This document shows positions 6,753 to 13,640 of a DNA stretch of 16,575 nucleotides, in pieces; position 1 is the first letter of the stretch; the number at the start of each line of letters is the position of its first letter. The notes beneath the pieces were generated by a model. It saw only the letters and a list, made by a program, of their open reading frames with translations. It did no database searches and had not been told where the DNA came from. The stretch spans positions 1 to 16,575 of the forward strand of contig JBBRTW010000115.1 of NCBI GenBank assembly GCA_038244055.1, in the 5' to 3' direction. The translations under genes were made by a program, and so were the position numbers. The DNA is from DASPKW01 sp038244055 (GTDB lineage Bacteria; Planctomycetota; Phycisphaerae; Tepidisphaerales; Tepidisphaeraceae).

Positions 6753-7685
6753 TCATGGGTTTTTGGAGGGCGGGGCGGGAGCGGCGACTTCGTCTTTGAT
6801 CCACTGGAGGAGGAGGGCGATGTCTTCGTGGTTCTGGCGGGTTTGGGTGATGATGAGTTTGCCGCCGAAGTAGAAGATGGCGCCGCTGCTTCCGCCGGTA
6901 TTTCGCCAGCTTGCGGGGTCGATGCGTTCCTCGATGAGCCTGACAAGTTTATGTTCGGCGTCAGGGGCGCTGGTGATGAAGTCACCGAATTTCATGCGTG
7001 GACTTGAGTGCCCACCGACATAAAACGCGCTGCCGCGCTCATCGACCGAGGCGACCGCCGAATCAGTCGGCGAAGCGCCAAACAGGCCGCGGCCACCATC
7101 GGGCCCGGGCAGTTCGAGCAACGCCCCCGGTGGAATCTTCCGCTGCAGCAGCGCTGTGTCATTCTCCACCAATCCCCTGATGATCTCGCGAATATCATAG
7201 GCCCGCGTCAAGGTATCCCTCGAAAGCGCTTCGCTGGTGGAAACGCGCACGCGGTCGCCCTCAACTTGGAATGCCAGGCGCGCGCCCAGCCGGCCGGCCG
7301 ATTCGAGGACGGCGCGGATGGCTTCGGAGGCGGTGGGATTTTTCAGGTCGACGCGGACGGCCATGTTGCGGGCGATGTTCTCGGCCTCCAGCGCGCCCCA
7401 TTCCACTTCGATGTTCATATCCGAAACATCCTGAATGTACTGGAGCGTCCCATCCAGCGCCGTCTCGCGCATGTGGAATTCGCCGAGGCGCTTGCCGAGC
7501 TTCTGCTGAATGGCCGATGGCCCCTGCGGGCGCAACTGCATGGCCATCTCGCGATACTTCGGCAGATCGAGCTGAGCCTGATAGATGCCCGAGGGAATGG
7601 GCGTTTCGCCGCGGCGCGTGAGCAAAACGCCCGCTGCCGCGACGCCGGCGATGACGCCGATGAGGGTATCTTTCCAGAGTTTCAT
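6753..7685 (-). CDS. Single-TM protein with secretin-N/STN-like character, paralogue of its upstream neighbour
   Basis: 310 residues, MKLWKDTLIGVIAGVAAAGV, with one N-terminal membrane helix (about 7-23) and a periplasmic body. Residues 72-150 read like a secretin short-domain: ETALDGTLQYIQDVSDMNIE, then AVRVDLKNPTASEAIRAVLE and VEGDRVRVSTSEAL. RAYDIREIIRGLV (161-173) and the end LVRLIEERIDPASW (248-261) ... GGKLIITQTRQNHEDIALLL (274-293) follow the pattern seen in planctomycete secretin-like proteins. The secretin pore domain itself is absent. The start ATG overlaps the stop of the upstream gene (ATGA at 7682..7685), so translation is likely coupled. A Pro/Ala tail ends the protein. Function is unknown; a role with a secretion or pilus apparatus is inference. 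Confidence 0.8.
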   Translation of the reverse strand: MKLWKDTLIGVIAGVAAAGVLLTRRGETPIPSGIYQAQLDLPKYREMAMQLRPQGPSAIQQKLGKRLGEFHMRETALDGTLQYIQDVSDMNIEVEWGALEAENIARNMAVRVDLKNPTASEAIRAVLESAGRLGARLAFQVEGDRVRVSTSEALSRDTLTRAYDIREIIRGLVENDTALLQRKIPPGALLELPGPDGGRGLFGASPTDSAVASVDERGSAFYVGGHSSPRMKFGDFITSAPDAEHKLVRLIEERIDPASWRNTGGSSGAIFYFGGKLIITQTRQNHEDIALLLQWIKDEVAAPAPPSKNP

Positions 7686-8725
7686 GGGCGGGGCTCCGCG
7701 TGATGAGTGGTGGGGGCTGTGGATGAAGCGGCGGAGGATGGCGATGAACTGGATGAGCTATTCTTGACGACGAGCTGGCCGTGTCGGAGGAGAAAGAGAA
7801 GGCGCTGCACATCGCGGTGCAGTTGGGGCGGGCCGGTAATGACCAATCGCCCGTAGAATAGCTGGCAATTGGTAGGTCTATTGATCCCATCCCAAATGCT
7901 TTGAAACAGGGTCATTTGGAGAAGGCGAACAAGGTCGTCGGCCGCGTCCTGCCGGTTCGAATGCGCAACCGACGCAGTTTGACTGCCATTTCCGAAGAGG
8001 CCGCCGCTGGGTTTGTGGTCCGCTGGCTCCCACTGGTCCAGCAGATCATCGATTTCATAATCGCGGGTGATGATCTTGTCCCGTGGGATGAGCTGGCTCG
8101 ACTGGCCGATGATGATCCAGCCGTTGTCCACGATGAAGGTCAATTGAAGCGAGCCGACATCGAATGTCGCGATCACCGCGGCCAGCGCCTGGCCTACAGT
8201 CGCTCCGCGCAATTTCAGTTTGACTGGCGGCGAGCGCTCGGGGTCCGCTTTGGCGACCAGGTCTTTCTCGTGCCGAAAACTATCCGCATCGAGCTCGATC
8301 TTGACCGGCGAAACCTTGTTGAGCGACTCCACCGCCCGGCGAAGCGAGCTCGTATCCACATCCACATTCTTGATCGGCTGCAGAAGCACGGGATCGAGGC
8401 CGGTATCGTAGCCGCGGGTTGATTCGGGGCGATTCACGCGCCAGGCCAGCAGCCCCACCAGCACCGCGACCGCGATGATGTACGCCGAGCGAATCACCGG
8501 CTCCCACAGGGCGAGCTTGGAGCGGGCTTTGGATGGTTTCTTCCAACCCGAATTCTTCTTCGCGCCCACCCTTCCCGGCTTCGCGCCTTCGCGTTTAATT
8601 CCCTCGGCCGATTCTTCCCCCGCACTTTCGCCCGCGCGGTCGCCCGTGGAGCTTGCGCCGGGCAGGGGCTGGCCGGGGGCCTGGTCCCATGAAAAATCCA
8701 CCCGGTCATCCTCTTCCTCGCTCAT
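7682..8725 (-). CDS. Single-TM protein with acidic/basic cytoplasmic head and STN-like periplasmic domain
   Basis: 347 residues from ATG 8723..8725 (minus), MSEEEDDRVDFSWDQAPGQP. The frame is open further upstream to 9052, but that part lies over the ferredoxin gene on the other strand and is rejected. Residues 1-72 are a low-complexity cytoplasmic head rich in Glu, Gly, Ser and Lys. One membrane helix spans about 79-96 (RSAYIIAVAVLVGLLAWRV). Then VDTSSLRRAVESLNKVSPVK (123-142), VKLKLRGATVGQALAAVIAT (168-187) and ITRDYEIDDLL (219-229) follow the secretin-N/STN pattern, and NCQLFYGRLVITGPPQLHRD (286-305) matches the end of the downstream paralogue. A Ser-rich tail closes it. Overlaps the next gene by 4 nt (ATGA). 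Function is unknown. Confidence 0.8.
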   Translation of the reverse strand: MSEEEDDRVDFSWDQAPGQPLPGASSTGDRAGESAGEESAEGIKREGAKPGRVGAKKNSGWKKPSKARSKLALWEPVIRSAYIIAVAVLVGLLAWRVNRPESTRGYDTGLDPVLLQPIKNVDVDTSSLRRAVESLNKVSPVKIELDADSFRHEKDLVAKADPERSPPVKLKLRGATVGQALAAVIATFDVGSLQLTFIVDNGWIIIGQSSQLIPRDKIITRDYEIDDLLDQWEPADHKPSGGLFGNGSQTASVAHSNRQDAADDLVRLLQMTLFQSIWDGINRPTNCQLFYGRLVITGPPQLHRDVQRLLFLLRHGQLVVKNSSSSSSPSSAASSTAPTTHHAEPRP

Positions 8726-8743
8726 GGCGGTATCATCCCAACA

Positions 8744-9118
8744 ATGGCGAACCCCGACAACCTTCCACCGCAAGTGATGGCCGAAAAATTCGGCGTCGGC
8801 AAGCTCGATCGGCATCTCTTCATCTGCCTGGGCCCGGATTGCTGCGCATCGGATCAGGGCGAGCGGAGCTGGGAATACATCAAGAAGCGGATGAAGGAAT
8901 TGAACATCGCGGGAAAGGATGGCCCGTGTTATCGCACCAAATGCGCCTGCCTGCGCATCTGCATCGACGGGCCGATCGCGGTGGTCTATCCGGAGGGGAC
9001 CTGGTATCGAAACGTCACGCCCGAGAACGCCGAGCGGATTATTCAGGAGCATCTGATCGGGGGGAAGGTGGTGGTGGAGTTGTGCTTTGCGAGGAATGAA
9101 CTGGGGGGAGCGGAGTGA
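8744..9118 (+). CDS. [2Fe-2S] thioredoxin-like ferredoxin domain protein
   Basis: 124 residues, starting ATG 8744. The protein matches the small thioredoxin-fold [2Fe-2S] ferredoxins related to the NuoE domain: HLFICLGPDCC at 24-34 and CACLRICIDGPIAVVYPEGT at 67-86, then WYRNVTPENAERIIQEHL. Cysteines are at 28, 33, 34, 62, 67, 69 and 73; by family pattern the cluster ligands are most likely C28, C33, C69 and C73. It would be a cytosolic electron carrier with unknown partner. The start is only 18 bp from the divergent gene's start, so each promoter must lie inside the other gene or be shared. No adjacent redox enzyme is seen. Confidence 0.92.
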   Translation: MANPDNLPPQVMAEKFGVGKLDRHLFICLGPDCCASDQGERSWEYIKKRMKELNIAGKDGPCYRTKCACLRICIDGPIAVVYPEGTWYRNVTPENAERIIQEHLIGGKVVVELCFARNELGGAE

Positions 9119-9190
9119 GGGCGCGAGAGGGCCAGGAAGGTGCTTGGAGGACCTTTGGGGGATGGAAAGGCACTGGCGTTCGGAAAGTCC

Positions 9191-9340
9191 GGCTCTGTCT
9201 CAATGCTTTCCCGTGACACGGCCGTCCCGGCCGTGCCGGAAACATTGAACTAAAAGCTTCGGCGAATTTGCGTCCTTTTCCACTCCATGTCGCCAGCACG
9301 GGCGGGACGCCCGTGTCACGGTGGAGTTTGAGACAGAGCC
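9191..9340. mobile_element. 150-bp MITE-like element with perfect ends and 9-bp target duplication
   Basis: Ends: GGCTCTGTCTCAA (9191..9203) and its exact reverse complement TTGAGACAGAGCC (9328..9340). Flanks: GGAAAGTCC at 9182..9190 and again at 9341..9349, a perfect 9-bp direct repeat, as left by a transposase. Inside each end lies a hairpin: CACGGCCG-TCC-CGGCCGTG (9217..9235) and CACGGGCG-GGA-CGCCCGTG (9297..9315). The two ends together form an inverted repeat of about 48 bp with a few differences. There is no coding capacity, so a transposase elsewhere would be needed. The GGCTCTGT start resembles IS6-type ends, but IS6 elements make 8-bp duplications, so no family is assigned. Confidence 0.88.
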
Positions 9341-9381
9341 GGAAAGTCCCTTTTGGGCAGACAAGAATGTCTACCCCACCA

Positions 9382-9603
9382 TTATTTCTGCCGGAACACA
9401 ATCCGCCCCTTGGTCAGATCGTAAGGTGACACTTCCACTTTCACCCGATCCCCCGGCAAAATGCGGATAAAGTGCTTGCGCATCTTCCCCGAGACGATCC
9501 CCAGGATTTCGGTGCCGCTGCCGTCCAGTTTCAGCTTGAACATGGCATTGGGCAGGGCGACCACGACGGTCGCTTCGAGTTCGATCGGTTCGGTCTTCGC
9601 CAC
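9382..9603 (-). CDS. infA: Translation initiation factor IF-1
   Basis: 73 residues, the family's normal size. IF-1 binds the 30S A-site during initiation together with IF-2 and IF-3. The protein is one OB-fold: IELEATVVVALPNAMFKLKL, then GIVSGKMRKHFIRILPGDRV and KVEVSPYDLTKGRIVFRQK, which matches the canonical ending. The start is GTG (9601..9603, minus), supported by an AAAGGAGAG Shine-Dalgarno (9611..9619) 8 nt away. It stands alone, without the usual ribosomal-protein neighbours, and MITE-like elements lie on both sides (9191..9340 downstream, 9697..9836 upstream). Confidence 0.96.
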   Translation of the reverse strand: MAKTEPIELEATVVVALPNAMFKLKLDGSGTEILGIVSGKMRKHFIRILPGDRVKVEVSPYDLTKGRIVFRQK

Positions 9604-9651
9604 GCGCGGGCTCTCCTTTCGGCGGTCCGGGCCCCTATCTCACAGGGGAAT

Positions 9652-9680
9652 ATGCTACGGGATGGCGGGCAGACTCACAA
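9652..9680 (-). promoter_or_regulatory. Candidate promoter of infA
   Basis: On the minus strand TTGTGA (9675..9680), a 17-nt spacer, and TAGCAT (9652..9657). The start would be near 9645, about 42 nt before the GTG. It sits between infA and the element at 9697..9836, whose insertion therefore left the -35 box intact by about 16 bp. Confidence 0.35.
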
Positions 9681-9696
9681 GCGCGGGGAGTTGCCG

Positions 9697-9836
9697 AGGG
9701 CAATCGCATGTGGCATGAAGTGGGCAACAATTGCGGATTTCGGATTGCGGATTGTGGATTGAAATGTGGTTTTCAATCCGCAATCCGCAATCCACAATCC
9801 GAAATCGATCCGACAGGAGTTACATGCGATTGCCCT
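9697..9836. mobile_element. 140-bp MITE-like element carrying inverted heptamer arrays, with 12-bp target duplication
   Basis: Ends: AGGGCAATCGCATGT (9697..9711) and its exact reverse complement ACATGCGATTGCCCT (9822..9836). Flanks: GGGGAGTTGCCG at 9685..9696 and again at 9837..9848, a perfect 12-bp direct repeat. The interior holds two facing 7-bp arrays: GGATTTC, GGATTGC, GGATTGT, GGATTGA (9735..9762) and TCAATCC, GCAATCC (2x), ACAATCC, GAAATCG (9773..9807), which can form a long stem. No coding capacity. Duplications of 10-13 bp are known for some IS4-type elements; the family is inference. Confidence 0.88.
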
Positions 9837-9951
9837 GGGGAGTTGCCGCTTGCCGGCTATTGGTTGCTGGTTCGCATCCGGCGGGTGCTTTATGGCAAGG
9901 GCGGTTTCCCTCAACCGCAGGGCCGAGGCCTGGCGATAAAATCAAATTCTT

Positions 9952-9980
9952 TTGAACGCATGGAACCATCTTCTTAGAAT
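9952..9980 (+). promoter_or_regulatory. Sigma-70-type promoter for the PA14 gene
   Basis: TTGAAC (9952..9957), exactly 17 nt, then TAGAAT (9975..9980). Transcription would start near 9987, giving a leader of about 35 nt to the ATG at 10022. TTGAAC is also the -35 box of the PEP-CTERM promoter at 1207. Confidence 0.55.
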
Positions 9981-10021
9981 TCAATCCGTCCAATACCGGG
10001 CGCTTTCGAAGGGCGTTTCTT

Positions 10022-11518
10022 ATGACCCATCATCAGGCGGGTGTATTACTGGCGGTCATCGTGCTGGGCGCGCCGATCGCGCTGCCGGCCGACAAACCGG
10101 CCGCGCCCAAACCCACCGCCACGACGCGCGCGGCCAGCGGACCGGCTACTTCACCCGCGGCCTCGCCCGCCCGCGCCGGCGATTCATCGCTCGTGCCCGA
10201 TGATGAAGCGATCGCGCGGGCTTCGAAAATGGTGCGCTCGCTCTACGCCGATGAATACAATCACACGATCACCCTGGCCCAGCGGGCGGCGCTGGGGGCG
10301 CGGTTTCTGAAGGAAGCGCTGGAGACCAAAGACGACCTGGCCGCGCGCTTCGTCCTGCTCTGCGAGGCGCGGGACTGGTCCGCCAAGGGCGGCGAGCCGG
10401 CCACCGCCTGCCGGGCCATCGAGGAATTAACCCGCCAATTCGCCATCCCCCCGGCCGAGATGACCTTGAACGCGCTGCAGATGGCGCAGCGATTCACCGT
10501 CGCGGCTGCCGCCAAGGAGGCGCTGGTGCGCAGCGCGCTCGCCGGTGTCGATCAGGCGCTGCTGCGGGATGATTATGACCTGGCCGCGCGTCTGGCCGGG
10601 CTGGCCGAGTCGGTCGCCTCGGGGACGCGGCGGATCATGCTGATCACCGAGGTGCAGGATAAGTCGAAGGAAATCACCTGGGCCAAAACGGAATACGACA
10701 AATCCAAAAACGCGCTGGAAAAACTGTCCACCAGGCCCGATGACAAAGACGCCAAATCCGCCGCCGGTCGATTCAAATGCCTCGTGAAAAACGACTGGGA
10801 TCATGGGCTGCCGCTGATGCTGGATGGCTCGGACGCCGAGGATCGCGCCCGCGCCGAGCGCGATCTGGCGGCCGGCTCCGGCGATGCCAACGCCCAGAAT
10901 GAGATCGGCAATGACTGGTGGGAACTGGGAGAGAAGCTCACCGGCCGGGCCAAACAATCCTGCCGGGCGCGGGCGGCGTTCTGGTATCATAAGGCGCTGC
11001 CCAGGCTCAAGGGGATTTCACGAACGACCGTGGAGAAGCGCCTGGATGAAGTGGAACTGGCGCGATTGCGGGAGATGCATTTGATCCCCGGCCTGATCGG
11101 CGAATATTTCGGGGACAAGACCTGGCAGAAGCTGCTGGCCATTCGGACGGACGCGAATCTGGATTTCGAATGGCCGGGCGCGCCGGGCGAGGGGCTGCCG
11201 AAGGATGATTTCTCGGTGCGTTGGAACGGCCTGCTGCGCGTGCCGGTGGCTGGGAAATATACCTTCACGATTCATGTGAACGAAGGCGGGAAGCTGTTCA
11301 TCGATGACAAGCCGGTGATCGATGAGCCGGATGGAACGCGCAAGAAAAAAGGAACCTCGGCGACGATCGCGCTGACGGATGGGCTGCACGCGATCCGCGT
11401 CGAGTTTTTTGATGGCGGCGGGCTGGCGCGGGTTCGAGTGCTCTGGTCCGGGCCAACCATCGCGGAGGAGCCGATCCCCGCCAAGGCCTTCGTGCATGAG
11501 CAAGGGTTGGAGAAGTAG
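10022..11518 (+). CDS. Exported PA14-domain protein
   Basis: 498 residues from ATG 10022 with AAGGG upstream. An N-terminal signal sequence (GVLLAVIVLGAPIALPA, about residues 7-23) is followed by a Pro/Ala/Thr/Ser-rich linker to about residue 57. Residues 60-350 are mostly helical, with repeated Ala-rich helices (AARFVLLCEARDW, ALQMAQRFTVAAAAKEALV, AARLAGLAESVAS) and no enzyme motif. Residues 356-495 are a PA14 domain: GLIGEYFGDKTW, FSVRWNGLLRVPVAGKYTFT, then GGKLFIDDKPVID and GLHAIRVEFFDGGGLARVRV, LWSGP. PA14 domains are beta-barrels often binding carbohydrate in surface proteins and glycosidases. The helical part plus PA14 layout suggests an envelope protein; its ligand is unknown. It has its own promoter and no clear terminator. 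Confidence 0.88.
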   Translation: MTHHQAGVLLAVIVLGAPIALPADKPAAPKPTATTRAASGPATSPAASPARAGDSSLVPDDEAIARASKMVRSLYADEYNHTITLAQRAALGARFLKEALETKDDLAARFVLLCEARDWSAKGGEPATACRAIEELTRQFAIPPAEMTLNALQMAQRFTVAAAAKEALVRSALAGVDQALLRDDYDLAARLAGLAESVASGTRRIMLITEVQDKSKEITWAKTEYDKSKNALEKLSTRPDDKDAKSAAGRFKCLVKNDWDHGLPLMLDGSDAEDRARAERDLAAGSGDANAQNEIGNDWWELGEKLTGRAKQSCRARAAFWYHKALPRLKGISRTTVEKRLDEVELARLREMHLIPGLIGEYFGDKTWQKLLAIRTDANLDFEWPGAPGEGLPKDDFSVRWNGLLRVPVAGKYTFTIHVNEGGKLFIDDKPVIDEPDGTRKKKGTSATIALTDGLHAIRVEFFDGGGLARVRVLWSGPTIAEEPIPAKAFVHEQGLEK

Positions 11519-11528
11519 GAGTAGTAGG

Positions 11529-11563
11529 AGAGGGTAGAGGGTGGAGAGTAGAGGGTGGAAGGA
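11529..11563 (+). repeat. Short heptamer array (AGAGGGT/GGAGAGT)
   Basis: AGAGGGT (11529..11535), AGAGGGT (11536..11542), GGAGAGT (11543..11549), AGAGGGT (11550..11556), GGAAGGA (11557..11563). It lies directly after the PA14 gene stop in a purine-rich stretch. The unit is again 7 bp. No inverted partner is seen here. Confidence 0.55.
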
Positions 11564-11634
11564 TGAAAGCCGGGAGGGGGCGGGCTTGCGGTGTGGCTCG
11601 TCTTGCGACGGTGCGCGGATTATCATGTTGGGTT

Positions 11635-12375
11635 ATGCGATGGCTTCATCTATCGATCGTGTTGCTTTTGCCCGCCATGGCGTTTTGCGGCGCGGCCCGC
11701 GCGGCTTCACCGACTCTGGTGCTGAAATTCCCTGAAAAACTCACGCCCAAGTCGGCCGTCGCCACGAGTTGGGAGATGAAGCTCACCACGCCCGGAAAGA
11801 TCGATTCGGCCGCGCACACCATCACCTTCGAAAAGCTTCTCCCCGATACGCCTTACGAGGTCGCCCTGACGATGGCGGATGGGATGATTCTTCAAGGGGT
11901 CAATCTCGACTGGTACGGCATGGACCCGCCCAAGCCGAACGTGCAGCCGATGTCGGAGGAGGATCAGAAGGCGGTCACCGACATGGTGACGAGCGTGATG
12001 GCGTTCGAAAATAAAAAGCGCGTGATGATGGTGCGCGGTAATTCGGACCGGATCACCACCCTCGTGGAGCTGATTCGAGATGTCGATTTCCACGCGGCCG
12101 GCGGAAACATCATCTGGCGGGTCGAGCTCTGGTATTTCAAGAACCAGTTCGGCGGGTGGCAGCAGGTCAAGCAGCAGAATCGCGTCCTGCGGCGCGAGCG
12201 CTTCAAGGATCAGGCGGCCTACGATGCGGTGGTGCCGAAAGTGAAGTGGATACCGGAACTGGGGGGATTCAAGATTCCCAAGGACAAGCAGATGCTGGAA
12301 ATCACATTGCCAGCCGACTTGGGAGCAGCTTCCGCGGCGGCGGCGGAGATGAAAGAGACGCCGAAGGCAAAGTGA
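11635..12375 (+). CDS. Exported protein of unknown function
   Basis: 246 residues from ATG 11635, chosen because a clean signal peptide follows (MRWLHLSIVLLLPAMAFCGA, cleavage after ARA near residue 23); the frame is open back to 11563 with less typical sequence. The cysteine at 18 is not in a good lipobox. The mature part starts with a short beta-rich region (LVLKFPEKL...TSWEMKL...HTITFEKLLPDTPYEVALTM), then DWYGMDPPKPN and a mixed alpha/beta region with WRVELWYFKNQFGGWQQVKQ. The end is Ala/Lys-rich. I recognise no family. No ribosome site is clear. Its last 74 nt overlap the convergent gene ending at 12302. Confidence 0.72.
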   Translation: MRWLHLSIVLLLPAMAFCGAARAASPTLVLKFPEKLTPKSAVATSWEMKLTTPGKIDSAAHTITFEKLLPDTPYEVALTMADGMILQGVNLDWYGMDPPKPNVQPMSEEDQKAVTDMVTSVMAFENKKRVMMVRGNSDRITTLVELIRDVDFHAAGGNIIWRVELWYFKNQFGGWQQVKQQNRVLRRERFKDQAAYDAVVPKVKWIPELGGFKIPKDKQMLEITLPADLGAASAAAAEMKETPKAK

Positions 12376-13402
12376 GGATCGGGCCGGATGTCGATCGTGT
12401 GACCACCGACGCGATGGCCGTGCTCGCGCCGGTGGCGCTGGCCGACCCGCCCGAGCGCGCGGTGTCCAAAAGCACGAGCAAATCCTCCGGCCGGCGCGAG
12501 AGCTGCACCTGGCAGCAACGGGTCATCTGGCTGAGCTTGAGGGGCAACTGCCCATGTTTGCGGAACGGGTGGAGCTCGGTGATGGGCCAGGCGCGGCGCA
12601 TCAGCTCGGCCGAGCGCTGCGCGGCGACTTCAGCGATGTGCGCGGTCGGCCGGCGCGATGGCTCGACGATGAGCACCGCATCGCACCAGGCGTGCCGCTG
12701 CGACACCCCGCAGAACTCGGCCGTCAGATCGACCCAGCGCGAGATCGGTTCGGCCGGGTCCGAATCGCGCAGGCGCGGCGTGGCTTCGCGCTCGATCTGC
12801 CCGGGGAAATCGAGAAGCTCGATTCGGCCCTGCTCCTCGCGAACGGCGGTCCAGCGCTGGCCGATGAGGTTGTAGCCGGCGCGGATGAGGGCGCGGAGTT
12901 CGCCTTCGAGATTGAAGGGTGAGAGGAGCATGATCCCGCTGCCGCCGCGGGCAACCGAGACGGCCGGCACCATGTAAAGCCCCTTGGGGCGGAGCAATTG
13001 CGCCATCGGCCAGAGGACGGCCAGTTCGAAGACGCGGAAGGGGTCGAGTGTCGGGTGGGGAAGGACCCAGCTTCGCCAGGTGCCTTTCATGACATTGATC
13101 TCGGCCAGGCCCCAGCGATCATCGACCATCCAGAAACGCTCGCCCTCCTGATACAGTTCGATCATCTGGCTCGCGGTGGCGACCGGAACGGCCGAGGGCG
13201 AGAGATAGCGCAGGACTTCGGATTGATGATAAGGCTTGATCTGCCCGGCCGTGGCGGTGAAGCCAATGGGAAGCGCATCGACCTCGAACGGCCAAAGCAT
13301 CTGGCGGAGTTGTTCCTGGAGAAAGGGAATCTCACAGGACAACTGGAGGAGCAATCCGTGGACAGCGTAGTTGAGATAGTTGTCGCGGTCGGTGGTTGGC
13401 AA
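12302..13402 (-). CDS. HPr-kinase-like protein with a lost P-loop (probable pseudoenzyme)
   Basis: 366 residues from a TTG start (13400..13402, minus), supported by GGAGG (13411..13415) 8 nt upstream. The layout follows HprK-like proteins: an N-terminal part with RFWMVDDRWGLAEIN (89-103), then LRPKGLYMVPAVSVARGGSG (137-156), where the family has a short helix and 'GLYxLHAAAV' before the nucleotide site. The expected GxSGxGKST P-loop is replaced by LLSPFNLEGELRALIRAG (159-176), and the following acidic 'DD' is LIGQRW (179-184). The C-terminal part (residues 242-312) again resembles the family. An Ala/Ser/Pro-rich tail (residues 316-366) ends over the convergent gene. Kinase activity is unlikely; the family link is by pattern and moderately sure. 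Confidence 0.72.
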   Translation of the reverse strand: MPTTDRDNYLNYAVHGLLLQLSCEIPFLQEQLRQMLWPFEVDALPIGFTATAGQIKPYHQSEVLRYLSPSAVPVATASQMIELYQEGERFWMVDDRWGLAEINVMKGTWRSWVLPHPTLDPFRVFELAVLWPMAQLLRPKGLYMVPAVSVARGGSGIMLLSPFNLEGELRALIRAGYNLIGQRWTAVREEQGRIELLDFPGQIEREATPRLRDSDPAEPISRWVDLTAEFCGVSQRHAWCDAVLIVEPSRRPTAHIAEVAAQRSAELMRRAWPITELHPFRKHGQLPLKLSQMTRCCQVQLSRRPEDLLVLLDTARSGGSASATGASTAIASVVTRSTSGPILTLPSASLSSPPPPRKLLPSRLAM

Positions 13403-13472
13403 AGGCCGATCCTCCGAAGGGGTGTATCGGGATATGGGGGCGATTGGCTGGAATGAGGGGGAGAAGGGAAGG

Positions 13473-13634
13473 CATAGGGTATAGGGTATAGGGTGTAGGG
13501 TATAGGCAGATTTGCGATTGCTGATTGCCGATTGCGGATTGCGGATTGCGGATTGCGGATTGCGGATTGAAGAGTCGGGCGAGGTTCCCCACCCATTTTT
13601 CTGATCTATACCCTATACCCTACACCCTATACCC
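13473..13634. repeat. Inverted heptamer arrays TATAGGG / TATACCC with an inner GATTGCG array
   Basis: Left array: CATAGGG, TATAGGG (2x), TGTAGGG, TATAGGC (13473..13507). Inner array: GATTGCT, GATTGCC, GATTGCG (5x), GATTGAA (13516..13571). Right array, reverse complement of the left: TATACCC (2x), TACACCC, TATACCC (13607..13634). The whole block is intergenic and ends 6 nt before the ACT gene stop. The 35 bp between 13572 and 13606 show nothing further. Confidence 0.9.
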
Positions 13635-13640
13635 GCCTTC

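Noticed and set aside
8726..9052. Upstream extension of the STN-like gene to 9052 on the minus strand
   Set aside because: It lies entirely over the well-supported ferredoxin gene on the other strand and has no signal or family pattern; the ATG at 8725 gives a sensible N-terminus.
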